In this document: piece after piece, positions 1 through 11,228 of the stretch
Layout: each line of letters starts with the position of its first letter
Position numbering within the stretch: the first letter of the stretch is position 1
DNA from: Takakia lepidozioides
Lineage: Eukaryota > Streptophyta > Takakiopsida > Takakiales > Takakiaceae
NCBI GenBank assembly: GCA_030704615.1
Contig: CM060731.1
Location: 48,298,001-48,362,000, forward strand
Length of the DNA stretch: 64,000 bases
Direction: 5' to 3'
The notes under the pieces: model-generated
Told to the model about the DNA's origin: nothing
Database searches by the model: none
What the model saw: only the letters and a program-made list of their open reading frames with translations
Program-made: the position numbers and the translations under genes

Positions 1-169
1 TTGTAACTGAGGGTTTGAGTCATGTGGAATGGCAGGGCTGAATCAAGCATCTTTGTTTATACCAGGCATTTCCAGCAGGGCCACTGCTTCTAAAAAGTGG
101 AGCAGGAGAAGGAGTCAACAAGAACTCTTCTGGCACTTGTGAGGATGTAAGGACACCATGTAAGGCACA

Positions 170-2450
170 ACGATCAAAAGAGGTGCTGCACATTTTGGAC
201 CATCGAGACATTTTAGCAGACTCCAGTACTTGCATTTCTATCTTGAGGCAGTGCATCAAATGTAAAGACCTACAAATACGAAAGCAGGTGCATGCCCACA
301 TTATACAAAGTGGATTCAATCCAAACTCTTGGCACTCAACACCCTTGTGAACATGTATGCCAAGTGTGAGGGCGTGGTGGATGCACGCCAAGTGTTTGAC
401 AATATGCCTAAATGAGATGTCTTTACATGCACGATAATGATGTCAGGATATACAAAGCATGGATGTGGGAGGGAGGCTTTTGAGATTTATCAGCAAATGA
501 GACAGGGAGGGGTTACGCCCAACAATGTCACCTTCATATTTGCCTTCTCAAGGCATGTGCCAGCCTAGGTACCCTGCAGAAGGGCAAAGTGGTCCATGCT
601 GGTATTCTAAAAGCTGGAATTGCAACAGATATGATTCTGGAGACTGCTGTGCCAGCCTAGGAGCCCTGAAACTGGGTAAAGATGTCCACTCTCACATCGT
701 GACAGCTGGACTGGGGAATACCCTGGTTGACATGTATGCAAAATGTGGGAGCATAGAGGATGCAAGGAAAATATTCGACAGTATGACTGAACGAGATGTG
801 GTACCATAGAATATGATGATCACTGGATATGCTCAGCACAGGTGTTGCAGGCTTGCTTTTGAGCTGTATGAGCTAATGATGTTGGAAAGGGTGACACCCG
901 ACAAGATCACATTCCTTTGTGTTCTCAATGCTTGTGCCAGCTTAGGAGCCCTTGGAAAGGGCAACCAGGTCTATGCTGATATTGTCCAAGCTGGAATTAT
1001 GCCAGATATCATTCTGCAGACCACCCTTGTGGACATGTATGTCAAATGCGGGAGCTTAAAGGATGCATGTCAAGTGTTTGACAGCATGGCTCAACGAGAT
1101 TTGGTCTCATGGAATGTAATGATAGGAGGATATGCTCAGCATGGGTGTGTTTTGGAGGCTTTTGAAACTTTTGAGCAAATGATGCAGGCAGGGGTGATGC
1201 CCAACAGAGTCACATTCATGTGTGTTCTCAATGTGTGTGCCAGGCTAGGATCTCTGGAGAAGGACAAAAAGGTCCATGCTGACATCATGAAAGCTGGAAT
1301 TGAGCCAGATGTTTCTATGGAGAATACCCTTGTTGACATGTATGCTAAATGTGGGAGCCTAGAGGATGCACGCCAAGTGTTTGACAATTTGGCTGAACAA
1401 GATGTTGTCTCATGGAATATTATGATTGCAGGATATGCTCAGCATGGGTGTGGTAGGGAGGCTTTCAAGATGTACGAGCAAATGAGAAAGGAAGGTTTGA
1501 TACCTGACAAGTGTGTGTGTCAATGTGTGTGCCAGGCTAGGTGCCCTGGAAAAGGGCAAAGAGGTCCATGCTGATGTCATGAAGGCTGGAATTGCATCAT
1601 ATGTAGATTTAGAAACTACTCTTGTCCACATTTATGCCAAATGTGGGAGCACAAAGGATGCACGGCAAGTGTTTGACAGTATGTCTCAACGAAATGTTTT
1701 CTCATGGAGCACAATGATCGTAGGATATGCACAGCATGGGTGTAGCAGGGAGGCTTTTGTGATCTATGAGCAAATGATACAGGAAGGGTTGACACCTGAT
1801 AAGGTCACATTCATTGGCCTTCTCAATGCGTGTGCCAGCTTGGCTATCCTTGAAAAGGGCAAAGAGGTGCATGGTGACATCATCAAGGCTGGGATAGCTC
1901 CACATGCAAATTTGGAGAATGCTCTTGTTAATATGTATGTAAAATGCGGGAGCATGACGGATGCGGCTCAAGTGTTTGACAATATGGTTAAACAAGATGT
2001 GGTATCTTGGAGTGCCATGATCGCATGGTATGGGCAACTTGCTTGTGGCCGGGAGGTTCTCCAACTATTCGAACAAATGCAACATGAAGGCTTGAAGCCA
2101 GCTAGTATCACCTTTATCAGTATTCTCTCTGCATGTAGCCATTTATGCTATCACTACTTTGATTCCATTAGTCAAGATCATGGCCTCACTCCTACAGTCG
2201 AGCATTTTGGCTGCATGGTGGACCTTCTTGGCCGTGCAGGGCGATTGTGTGAGGCAGAGAACTTCATAAACAAAATGCCAATCGACCCAGGTGTTGGGGT
2301 GTAGCCTTGCTCAGTGCCTGCAGAAAGCATGGGAGCGTGGAGGTGGCAGAACGTGTCGCAAAATGTCTCCTTCGCCCCGGGGATCCACAGGATGCCTCAA
2401 TCCATGCCGAGCTGAAGAGATTGACTGGATGGATGAAGGTGTCTGGGTAG
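170..2450 (+). pseudogene. PLS-type pentatricopeptide repeat (PPR) protein, decayed
   Basis: PPR proteins bind organellar RNA and act in editing, splicing or stability in chloroplasts and mitochondria. Repeated blocks of about 100 residues, each with a VDMYAKCGS-type piece, an ARQVFD piece and a GYAQHG piece, run from about 230 to 2270. The longest open pieces are 813-1574 and 1513-2304, which overlap in different frames at a lost VTF segment near 1510. Upstream pieces (230-410, 415-540, 560-800) are broken by frameshifts, stops and internal deletions, for example an in-frame TGA after NMPK near 412. The last part (2160-2450) reads as the usual C-terminal DLLGRAGRL region and then, after a frameshift near 2290, LLSACRKHGS followed by a short E-domain-like tail. 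No DYW domain is visible. The gene lies just outside the left arm of the inverted duplication. The family call is firm; the function of this copy is almost certainly lost. Confidence 0.9.
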
Positions 2451-2633
2451 ACGATTTGCATTGGAGGAGCAAAAGGAAAAACTTCTACCTTAACACAGTG
2501 AGAAACTGGTGATTTGCTTTGCACCCTGGGGCACCTATCCTTCTTATGAAGAACCTTACTTGTGTAGTGACTCTTGTGGGGTTACTGGTGGAACAAAAAA
2601 AGTACATGAAAAGTACATGAAGTGCTTTGCTTC
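2451..2633. other. Junction between PPR remnant and inverted-repeat left arm
   Basis: No gene is visible here. A short direct duplication, AAGTACATGA twice near 2600-2620, lies just before the point where similarity to the right arm begins (about 2634). Confidence 0.4.
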
Positions 2634-3369
2634 ATATGTGAGGGTTGAAAGGTCATACTTCTGGCACTCTTTTAGTAAGAAAAGAGTAAGATTGGGGCCC
2701 ACATGCAGGCGCCAGATATATTTGGACACCTAGAGTTACCCTGCTTGGTTGATTTTCATTTTGGTTGGGGAAAAAGAAATATGCAATGAGAGAGACTGAT
2801 CTACAACATTGAGCACCTTTTGCTTCTATCTGCCATTCAGTATCTCAGACCTACTGAAACCTGGCTGACTTCAATTTGGCTCAAACTAGAAAGGGTTCCG
2901 TGACAGTGGGTTGCCACAGCATGAGTAGGGTCCGTTGGAGTGCAGACCTTAGTGAGCAACACAATCCCTTCCCCCATGCAGCTCTCATAGCCAACTACTC
3001 TGATCCATGCAATGAGAGGGAGAGAATACTTGGTGACATGAGGGAAACAATTGTTCACTACAGATTATTGACCAGAGTGTAACAAAATATTCTTCATTTG
3101 CAACATAGTGTAACATATTCCTGCCATACCACAAAAACCAGATATGGCATCTTTAACATTTGCACTAGAATCTTTTCAAGGGGCTCGAAGATCAATATTC
3201 CTTTCTCTGCCCATGATCTTTCAGAGATACATATGTTCATACATATTATTTCTAGATACTCTGTTCTTTCTATTTGGGCCATCAAAGATTCCGCTAAGAC
3301 TTGGGTTACTGAAAGATGGAAGTTTAAAGGATATTTCCTGAATATTCTTTGAAATGCAGTTCCAACAAT

Positions 3370-3540
3370 CTGGATCGAGATCACCAAGATCGATCTCTCT
3401 CAACAAGACAAGCCCTCGTCGGCGTAACTAGTCTCGAGAGGATGGATCGATATCACCAAGATCGGTCTCTCTCTACGAGAGCCCTGGCCGATCGGTCTCT
3501 CTCTACGAGAGAAACCCTCGTCGTAACTAGTCTTGAGAGG
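3370..3540. repeat. Short tandem repeats upstream of the small unknown gene
   Basis: Copies of GATCGGTCTCTCTCTACGAG and of CCCTCGTCGGCGTAACTAGT-like units alternate here. The right arm has lost most of this block (around 38710-38750), and the rearranged third copy at 25730-25910 has a different number of units, so the block is variable in copy number. It lies directly 5' of a TATA-like TATTTAA at 3557 and could be promoter sequence. Confidence 0.7.
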
Positions 3541-3556
3541 AGGTCTGGGGGAGGAC

Positions 3557-3563
3557 TATTTAA
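3557..3563 (+). promoter_or_regulatory. Probable TATA box of the small two-exon gene
   Basis: TATTTAA lies about 90 bp before the ATG at 3655. It is kept in the right arm and in the third partial copy at about 25690. Confidence 0.4.
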
Positions 3564-3654
3564 GCACCTTTCAATGGTTAGTCCCCGGAGCTCTGTGTTT
3601 CTATCCTAAGTCACTTGTGTTGCCTCTGGCGCTATAGAACCTTAGACTCTTGCA

Positions 3655-4079
3655 ATGGCTTCCGACTCTTGGCGCTGTTATGGCTTTGTTCGTCCCGCGC
3701 AGGGTGATTGGAGAGCTGCTCTGGATGAGGGACTGCTTGGCTCCAGCACTGTTTTCCGTGGTCTGTGCTTGGTGGGACTGTAAGTATAAAACATTCCTAA
3801 TACAAGTTGTAGCCCTAGTGGTGATTTGGGTTTGATGGGGGTGCTTGCATAGAGGTAGTCTACTTTTAACCAGTAGTCATATGCTCCTCATGATATGATA
3901 AAGTCAATGTTAAATATTCTCCTGTCAGGATGGAAGGGATGACTTCTGCCGACACTCGTGAGCTTGGAATGAATTTCCCTGATCTTTTGCTCACAGCTAT
4001 GGGTTGTGAGGAAGGGGTCTGGCTGCAAGCTGCCAATTGGCCCAAGTTATGCATTCTAGATATTCCTATAAGCGGCTGA
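3655..4079 (+). CDS. Small predicted two-exon gene, unknown function (left-arm copy)
   Basis: I do not recognise the product. Exon 1 is 3655-3779, starts MASDSWRCYGFVRPAQG and ends at CT followed by a textbook donor GTAAGT. Exon 2 starts at 3929 after CTCCTGTCAG. Joined, the frame stays open for 91 codons and stops at 4077-4079. Exon 1 is the same length in the right arm with the same surrounding ORF (38457-38581, -), and exon 2 keeps its splice acceptor and first 34 codons there, but the two C-termini differ after a small insertion. The stop may therefore be secondary, and the gene may once have continued into the exon-like stretch 4336-4560 and the ORF at 4815-5369. No signal peptide or membrane segment is obvious. 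The splice structure and conservation in both arms support a real or recently real gene. Confidence 0.45.
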
Positions 4080-4335
4080 GGCACTTGCAAAATACTACTG
4101 AAATGTAATTGGTATGCTTTAAACTATTGAGTTTGTAATGAATTAGTTATAATATTTAGTAAAAGTCTCTTGAACCCTCAATTGCGTGTTCAAAATTTTG
4201 CATAACAGACTAAGTTACCCGTGATACTTGTCTTGTTCAAGCTCAGATGCACATACTCAAACGACGTAAATCAGTTTTCTCGTAGCATGGATTTTAGCTA
4301 CTAAGTTTTAAGGAAATGTATTTCATGAGATACAG

Positions 4336-4560
4336 GGATTTTTAGACACTGACTGCGCACTCCTTGAAGTTCAGGACGACTACTACTTCAATATGTTGTC
4401 AGACGTTTGCTACTGCACCCTCATCATGTTCGATCAAGGGAGACTCCAAGATCTTCAGAATACGGGCAGAACATGTGACCCCCTGAATTATCACAAAGTT
4501 GTCACATATGAACTGCTATTTGCATGTCCCAGGTTATCACTTGTGATGTTCAATTTGTGA
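4336..4560 (+). other. Exon-like segment, possible continuation of the small unknown gene
   Basis: A frame opens directly after the acceptor GAGATACAG and runs to a TGA at 4558. It reads GFLDTDCALLEVQDDYYFN and ends CPRLSLVMFNL. The right-arm copy (about 37634-37861, -) keeps the frame but has 24 extra bases (8 codons) in the middle. An in-frame length difference is what coding sequence under constraint would show, although a single case is weak evidence. Confidence 0.4.
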
Positions 4561-4814
4561 TTTATGACTAAGTATTCACTCTAGAAATCTTACTCGATCA
4601 TAGCTTGTTTCAACTTATATTTGGCCTAGAGAGATGACCCCTGCCCCAAGATCCATGTGTGGAGTATAATTGAAGGATGGTGAAGTTAAGTTGTATACAT
4701 GTGAGTAACTAGCTCGTAACTAGATACTTTGGTCAAAACTTCCCTCGAACGTACATCCCTAGTATCCTAGACTAAGGCCAACTGTGATGATTTCAATCTG
4801 CAGAAACCAGTGAT

Positions 4815-5369
4815 TTGGTGGCCAATGGACAATTTCCTAGCGTCATGGAGATTGCAGCTAAGTGCCAAGCACTGCCTGAGCCATATGGTCATTACATGAG
4901 ATCTTCTTTCCAACTCTCATCTCTGGGACAGACATCTCTACCTGGCCAACATCCCACACCGACAGGACACCCTGCGCCTCTGCAACGGCAACATCAGCCA
5001 CGGCGGTATGCTCCAATAAGGCCACCGGTGCCACAATGTCAATCACCCATTGAGGATATTGTTCAGCATGCAGCTTGTACAATGTACGAGTCACTACGCT
5101 TTTGCCTCCATGGCAATGATCACTCTCAACATCCAGTGTGCTCAAATATTCAGTTGGGTACTCCATTATATCGCAATCCAAGGAGGCTTGAGATCGGACA
5201 TACGGCTTCTGGTCGACCGAACTCGCGATCGAACTGCCAGCTCTATTCATATCCTATACAAGGTGGCGAAGCTCCATGTAGTCCGCATCATCAGCAACTA
5301 GACCGCCGGTACACTAGGCTGGCGACACCACATTTCACAACTCAGCAACGTGATGCAATCTGTATGTAG
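4815..5369 (+). CDS. Conserved 184-codon ORF, probable last exon of the unknown gene
   Basis: The frame is open upstream to a splice-acceptor-like AATCTGCAG at about 4804, so the listed start (4815) may be internal and the exon may begin at 4805. The protein begins VANGQFPSVMEIAAKC after a short lead, then is rich in Pro, Gln, His and Arg (residues 40-184) without a domain I recognise. The right arm carries the same 184-codon ORF at 37379-36825 (-) with only a handful of substitutions and no indel. This contrasts with the many indels in the nearby non-coding sequence and hints at coding constraint. A 130-codon ORF on the opposite strand (5250-4858) is also kept, so strand choice rests on the splice-like upstream context. 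Confidence 0.4.
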   Translation: MVANGQFPSVMEIAAKCQALPEPYGHYMRSSFQLSSLGQTSLPGQHPTPTGHPAPLQRQHQPRRYAPIRPPVPQCQSPIEDIVQHAACTMYESLRFCLHGNDHSQHPVCSNIQLGTPLYRNPRRLEIGHTASGRPNSRSNCQLYSYPIQGGEAPCSPHHQQLDRRYTRLATPHFTTQQRDAICM

Positions 5370-7424
5370 CTCTTACTGCACTTTAGAACTAGTTACAATC
5401 ATAGACACTACATTATAGTGTGTCGAAGTTCAAAGTAGACCATACAACTACACAAGCCTTACAGGGGCGGTCTCTTAAATATATGGATCAGTGGAATGTA
5501 TTTTCCAACTGAGTCACAACGCTTGAAGCAAACTGTCTTGAAGATAACGCTAAATTTGATAAGCCTAAATAAGAAAAATTTTATGTAGAAGAGTTTAGGG
5601 GCTAACTTAGATTTATGCTAAGATCGCAGCAGCTTCCTCATTCGACTATGCAGCATCCATGATCTCTTCGTAACCTACATGGCTCTTGCTGCAACTTCTC
5701 AGTAATACAGCATATAATGACGATCAGGATGTGGATTCGAGGGCTAGAGCGGTGCCATGTGCATTTTCTTCGACGAGTTGTAATTACACACACCATGGAC
5801 AGGTTTGTAAATTCAAACTTATCCGACGTATCTATTTCATGAATGCTACATTTTTTGGAAACCACAGCTAGAATCTAGATGTGCGGTCTAGAGATCATAC
5901 ACTAGTTACACAGTGTTACAATTCTGGATCTTGAGCTAACTTCGGTTGGCATCGACATAAATATATATGGATCTAGAGCTCTCCCGAAGTGAGATATATA
6001 TGTACCTTAAATCATCCAGGGTGACATTTTGAAGCTGGATTAATTTGAAGTCCTAAACATTCAATCTAGCTCTACGATTTGTATCGAGAGCTTGATAATT
6101 CATACTGATCAAATATTGAGTCTAGAACTCGTTTAGTCTAGAACTAACACAGTTCGTACGTGGGGTTCAGGGTTCCCGCGACTGCTGAATCGAAACCAGG
6201 GGATCACTACGACAGTTCAATCCTCTCCTCTGGATGCAGACCATGCGAGCACATTTCAGTACATTTCAATCATCAATGACAGAACTGCATACGGACTGTA
6301 TACATGCAGCCTAGGTTTCTCTTACTGTGCTGACACCTTGTTTCTTTTATTCACTCCCTGTCCAAGTGACATCCCTTGTGATAAATCATTTTTCAAACTT
6401 GGTCAGTGGCAGAATTCTCCAACTATTATGTGCCAAACCAACCGCATGCCATTTGGCAGGGCTCTTAAGGACTGAAGGTTAGCCTGGTTAGCGACGGCCT
6501 GGAAAGGCTCTTTCTTCAAAGTTCAAAGCATAGGGGAATTTCGAGCAACCAGGTCGTGCCGTCTTGCCCTCTCACCAGCATACCGAGATGTAGGGTGTCC
6601 ATTCTAAACAAACTCAAAACAGAAACCAAAGCCTAGCATGAAGAAACAAACCATCTCTGTGCCTACCACGAACACATACTCACAGGTAATCCCAATTTGG
6701 GGTCTCTTGAGGACTCCTCTTCTCTGCGTCTTTCCGACAAATGTAGCCCACATCTGTTCTGTGCTCTCTCCTCTCTCCTTTCAGTCTTCGTTCCGCCTCA
6801 ATCCATCGCATGAGTGTCACGTATTACATGTGAGATGACTCGTCTTCACATTTTCAAATTTCTTGAGTGCTCAAAAACAACAGCCAGGTACTGGAACACA
6901 GAACCCAAGTTCTGTTTTCAAATTGGAGTTTTCCACTTCCATAAATAAATAAGATATTTAACAATTTGACTCAATTGTCAACGTGCTCCTCATCTTCCAT
7001 GCTTCAGTCAAAGAAGTGTATGTAGTTGGCTTTGGACGGTTTTCAAATAGTCAAAGAGGTGGTGCTCACATTTGGCCGCGCGTTTCCCAGCTCGCCTCAC
7101 TAGCAACGTGTGTTGTGGCTCCACATATTGTGGAGAGAAGCCGGTCAACATGGTCTGCTCATATTCTCGAGAGGCTGCTGAGCTGCTGAGCTGATCAACA
7201 CTTCACTCGTGAGATCCGCTTCAGATGGTGAAAATTATATATATGTATTCTATCACATACTGGTCAGTTCTTCAACTTTGCGTGACCTGGTCAAGTAAGG
7301 CCGCGTGCAGATTTGAGCTATGGCGAGTCGCGACGCAGCCGTGGACTGCCTATGTATTGGAGCCTGCCAGCCAGCTTCGTATCAGCCCCTGGGTCCCACA
7401 TGACTAGCTCTTATGTCCACTGCT
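5370..7424. other. Long PAL1 upstream region without a recognisable gene
   Basis: No convincing coding sequence is visible. The stretch matches the reverse complement of 34520-36800, with about 190 bp missing at 6700 relative to the right arm. Parts of it (about 5600-6140 and 6690-6900) recur at 26420-27300. The last 1 kb is presumably the PAL1 promoter. I could not identify specific MYB or AC-box sites with certainty. Confidence 0.5.
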
Positions 7425-7432
7425 TATAAATA
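7425..7432 (+). promoter_or_regulatory. PAL1 TATA box
   Basis: TATAAATA lies 334 bp before the PAL1 ATG, giving a predicted 5' leader of about 300 bases. The same box is present in inverted form at 34509-34516 before PAL2. The leader contains three tandem copies of CTCCATCCTT-like sequence (7507-7541), reduced in PAL2, and a short TATA dinucleotide run near 7712. Confidence 0.75.
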
Positions 7433-7765
7433 CAGCTCCTCAGGACTCTCATTCTCATCACTCTCCGATCAAACTCCGGATTGGGTGTCTCAGAGATATT
7501 GAATTCTCCATCCTTCTCCATCCTTCTCCATCCTTCTCCAGTTTGAGTATTTTTGTGAAACATATGTACAGTTGCTTTCAACAGTACTAAGATTTGCACA
7601 GTGAATTTCAAGGTCTGCAGCTCCATCCATTGAATAGGTTCCCTTCTCTGTGATCTGTGTAGCTCGCAACAGCCCTCTGTTCTCTCTGTTTCTTCCTCAC
7701 TCGCAGGGACGATATATATATATAATTTGTCTTGTTTCCACGGTCTCCATTAAAGTTCTGCGAGG

Positions 7766-9946
7766 ATGGTGACGGCCAACGGAGCTCGGGTGAGCGTCAA
7801 TAGCAGTGGCATCAAAGCTGAGCACGAGGCTAGTTTGGAATCTTTTTGCACAAAGGTACAGCCTGCTGACCCTCTCAACTGGGGGCGAGCAGCCTCAGCC
7901 CTGCAAGGCAATCACCTGGACGAGGTTAAAGATATGGTGAAGACATTCTATGACGCAACCGAAGTAGCCATTGAAGGGGTGACCTTGACGGTTGCTCAAG
8001 TGGCAGCCGTGGCCCGCCGACCAGAGGTGAGAGTGGTGCTGGATGCGGCCAATGCCAAGAATCGAGTGGACGAAAGCTCCAACTGGGTTCTCCAGAAGAT
8101 CATGAACGGTGGGGATATCTATGGCGTCACAACTGGTTTCGGAGCCACCTCCCACCGGCGTACACAGCAAGGGGTGGAGCTCCAGAAAGAGCTCATTAGG
8201 TTTCTGAATGCGGGAGTTTTGGGCAAGGGCAACACCCTCCCAGCGTGCACCACCCGGGCAGCCATGCTCGTGCGCACCAACACATTAATGCAGGGATTCT
8301 CTGGCATTCGTTGGGAGATCCTGGAAGCCATGGAAAAGCTTTTGAATGCAAATGTCACACCCAAGTTGCCACTGCGAGGGACCGTCACCGCTTCTGGAGA
8401 CCTTGTTCCCTTATCTTACATCGCGGGACTACTTACTGCCAGGCCCAACTCCAGAGCTGTCACCGAGGACGGACAGGAAGTGTCAGCCTTGGAAGCTCTG
8501 AGACTCGCCGGGGTCGAGAAACCATTTGAATTGCAGCCCAAGGAAGGCCTGGCCATTGTCAATGGAACAGCGGTGGGGTCAGCCTTGGCATCCACTGTCT
8601 GCTTTGACGCCAATGTGATGGTCCTACTGGCTGAGGTTCTTTCAGCCCTGTTCTGTGAAGTGATGCAAGGAAAGCCTGAGTTTGCTGATCCCTTGACGCA
8701 CAAACTGAAGCACCACCCAGGCCAGATGGAGGCGGCTGCCATTATGGAGTGGGTGCTCGATGGAAGCTCATACATGAAGGCAGCAGCAAAACTGCATGAG
8801 ACCGACCCTTTGAAGAAACCCAAGCAGGATCGATATGCTCTACGGACTTCCCCACAATGGCTCGGCCCACAGGTGGAGGTGATTCGCAATGCCACACATG
8901 CCATTCAAAGAGAAATCAACTCTGTCAACGACAACCCAATCATTGATACTGCCGGGGACAGGGCCCTTCATGGCGGGAATTTCCAAGGAACCCCCATTGG
9001 AGTCTCCATGGACAACATGCGGTTGGCCGTTGCTGCGATTGGGAAGCTCATGTTTGCACAGTTCTCTGAGCTGGTAAACGACTACTACAACAATGGGCTT
9101 CCTTCAAACCTCAGTGGAGGACCTAACCCAAGTCTGGACTACGGAATGAAGGGCGGGGAGATCGCCATGGCTTCATACCTCTCGGAGTTGAACTACTTAG
9201 CCAACCCAGTGACCACCCACGTGCAAAGTGCTGAGCAGCACAACCAGGATGTCAACTCCCTGGGTCTAGTGTCTGCAAGAAAGACCGAGGAATCTATTGA
9301 GATTCTGAAGCTTATGAGCTCCACTTTCTTGGTGGGCCTCTGCCAGGCCGTGGACCTTCGCCACATCGAGGAGACGATGCAGACGACAGTGAGGCAAATT
9401 GTTTCCCACGTCGCCAAGAAGACGCTCTTCACAGGCAGTAACGGCGCACTTTTGCCATCACGGTTCTGCGAGAAGGACCTTCTCAGCCTGGTGGATCGCC
9501 AGCCTGTATTCAGCTACATCGATGATGCCAGCAGTGAAACTTACCCCCTGATGCAGAAACTAAGGGAAGTCTTGGTGAGTCATGCGCTCCAAAACCCCAA
9601 GAATGAAAAATCGGAGACTACATCAGTGTTCCACAGGATTGCAATCTTTGAAGAGGAGTTGAAGACGCGCCTGAACATTGCTGTACCTTTGGTCCGGGAG
9701 TCGTACGATAACAAGGGGTATTCGGCAGTGCCAAACCGGATTGAAGACTGCAGGACATACCCTCTCTACAGATTTGTGAGGTCAGAATTAGGGACCCAGT
9801 TGCTATCAGGCTTGAGGACTGTGTCTCCTGGTCAAGAGATTGAGAAGGTGTACAATGCCATCTCCCAAGGCAAGCTTGTGGGTCCTCTTCTCAAATGCGT
9901 GGACGGTTGGACTGGGACACCCGGCCCTTTTGCCCAGCGCTGCTAA
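7766..9946 (+). CDS. PAL: Phenylalanine ammonia-lyase, intact intronless copy (PAL1)
   Basis: PAL removes ammonia from L-phenylalanine to give trans-cinnamate, the entry step of phenylpropanoid metabolism (lignin, flavonoids), in the cytosol as a homotetramer. The 726-codon frame is complete and of normal family length. The Ala209-Ser210-Gly211 triad, in context [16 protein letters not shown], forms the MIO electrophile. The catalytic loop Tyr119 is in [11 protein letters not shown]. The selectivity position is Phe146 (RFLNAG), as in phenylalanine-preferring enzymes; a His there marks tyrosine ammonia-lyases. The SVNDNPIID and [11 protein letters not shown] blocks and the C-terminal [12 protein letters not shown] tail are all present. 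The gene has no intron, whereas most angiosperm PAL genes have one. The start ATG follows an AT-rich leader and begins [10 protein letters not shown]. The TATA box is at 7425. It lies in the left arm, facing PAL2 tail to tail. Confidence 0.98.
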   Translation: MVTANGARVSVNSSGIKAEHEASLESFCTKVQPADPLNWGRAASALQGNHLDEVKDMVKTFYDATEVAIEGVTLTVAQVAAVARRPEVRVVLDAANAKNRVDESSNWVLQKIMNGGDIYGVTTGFGATSHRRTQQGVELQKELIRFLNAGVLGKGNTLPACTTRAAMLVRTNTLMQGFSGIRWEILEAMEKLLNANVTPKLPLRGTVTASGDLVPLSYIAGLLTARPNSRAVTEDGQEVSALEALRLAGVEKPFELQPKEGLAIVNGTAVGSALASTVCFDANVMVLLAEVLSALFCEVMQGKPEFADPLTHKLKHHPGQMEAAAIMEWVLDGSSYMKAAAKLHETDPLKKPKQDRYALRTSPQWLGPQVEVIRNATHAIQREINSVNDNPIIDTAGDRALHGGNFQGTPIGVSMDNMRLAVAAIGKLMFAQFSELVNDYYNNGLPSNLSGGPNPSLDYGMKGGEIAMASYLSELNYLANPVTTHVQSAEQHNQDVNSLGLVSARKTEESIEILKLMSSTFLVGLCQAVDLRHIEETMQTTVRQIVSHVAKKTLFTGSNGALLPSRFCEKDLLSLVDRQPVFSYIDDASSETYPLMQKLREVLVSHALQNPKNEKSETTSVFHRIAIFEEELKTRLNIAVPLVRESYDNKGYSAVPNRIEDCRTYPLYRFVRSELGTQLLSGLRTVSPGQEIEKVYNAISQGKLVGPLLKCVDGWTGTPGPFAQRC

Positions 9947-10596
9947 GGCGGATTACCTTCGATAGAAGATCGTCACAGGGATTCGGAATTTTTAACTTCC
10001 CTTCCAACTTGCATCATATGATGCATTCATTGATCAACCGCTAAAGTAGAACATAAGGCCAGATGTACATGCATAGAGAGGCTCTTCATTTGAGCTGTAG
10101 GTAGCAACAATTCACTAAACTAGTCATTCACACTCTCCTCACAAAAAGCTTCAGAAGCTTTGGAGCAGCCATGTGTCCATAATTCTTGATACACAAAAGG
10201 GCTCTTTAAATGACCCTGTTTTACTTTCACCAGAACTCATGACGTCCACAAAATCATCCTCCGCATCATTGAATGTTATAAGTTCTGTTCAACCCACATC
10301 ACAATTTTGTAATCTGATGATCACCGCAGGCACAGCAGTAGCATGAGACATGATCATTCAGAAAATTTCATGCATTTGAAAATTTCATGCATTAAAATTG
10401 CTTAACTTGATTCTCGACGGAATGATGCCTCACAACATTATGCTGTATCCCACAATGCAGATGAAAACTTAATGACTTGGTTGTCGAGAGGATCAACAAC
10501 AAGGAATTATCTGAGTCTGCCCTTGATTGCCGACCACTAGTAAAAATGCTCTACATGCAAATGACAAAGAACTTGCCAGCAGTCCCAAACGCATCC
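9947..10596. other. PAL1 3' flank
   Basis: This holds the 3' UTR and downstream DNA with no further gene. The first 360 bases match the flank of the third PAL copy (62560-62949) more closely than the flank of PAL2, which carries many small indels. Confidence 0.6.
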
Positions 10597-10876
10597 GCCT
10601 TTTGCTTTTGGTCTCTTTTTTATAAAAAACTTATTTAATAAAAAAGGAAACCTGGGAGCGACAGCCCACAATTCAGGCCCATGAGGAGGGGGAAAAATTA
10701 ACCCCCTTTCATTTATGGGCCATTAGACCTACAGGACGATCAACGCCTAGACATACCGTCACAAACAATCCAACACAGGGGACAAGGCACCGGGTTCGAA
10801 CCCCAAACCATCGGGGTGACACACTGTGCACTTATCAGCTGAGCTGAAAAAAAAAAAAAGACCAAAAGCAAAAGGC
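10597..10876 (-). mobile_element. 280-bp element with 20-22 bp terminal inverted repeats and a tRNA-like B box
   Basis: The left end is GCCTTTTGCTTTTGGTCTCT and the right end is its inverse, AGACCAAAAGCAAAAGGC, so the sequence is a small inverted-repeat element (MITE-like). On the - strand it also reads AGCTCAGCTGATAAGTGC, resembling an A box, followed about 25 bases later by GGGTTCGAACCC, a good polymerase III B box. That is the layout of a tRNA-derived SINE. It could be a SINE that landed in, or became part of, an inverted-repeat element. The right arm has the same element, also 280 bp, at 31159-31438. Confidence 0.6.
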
Positions 10877-11124
10877 CCATGAAAACTGTCCAATTTGCAA
10901 ACAGAACTAGGGCTTCGCGTTGCTCCGCTCTACTAGCGACGAATTCTGAGAACTACTTACGTAAAAACCTAGCTAGTGTAGTTTTGGTGTGCTTTTAATA
11001 GCATCAATCCCTCTGCTACGCCATGGAGCCCATGGGCTTGGGCCCGTAATCTCAGATTACGGGCAGATAGGCAGGTAATTTTCTTTTTCACACGCTCAAC
11101 AATGCGGTTTTTATGTTAGTTAAG

Positions 11125-11228
11125 GTCCTGTAACTCGGGCTTTTACGCAATTCAAGATTCCCACGCCTTTGTGCTGCCGCCCCGGGGACTATGGAATCTT
11201 GAATCACGTAAAGCCCTCGTTGGAGGAC
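11125..11228. repeat. Strong hairpin, about 36-bp stem
   Basis: The stem 11125-11161 (GTCCTGTAACTCGGGCTTTT onward) pairs with 11193-11228 with few mismatches around a 31-base GC-rich loop. The same hairpin is at 30800-30903 in the right arm, where at least one base in the stem differs. It is surrounded by a 79-codon ORF that the hairpin itself largely accounts for. Confidence 0.75.

Noticed and set aside
8416-8904. 162-codon ORF antisense to PAL1 (and the same at 33124-33612 in PAL2)
   Set aside because: It is a shadow of the strongly biased PAL reading frame. Other antisense and +1 frames in PAL are open for the same reason.
10780-10860. Possible tRNA gene (GGGTTCGAACCC B box, - strand; same at 31190-31260)
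   Set aside because: There is no acceptor stem or complete cloverleaf. It lies inside a repeated 280-bp element, so a tRNA-derived repeat is more likely than a working tRNA gene.
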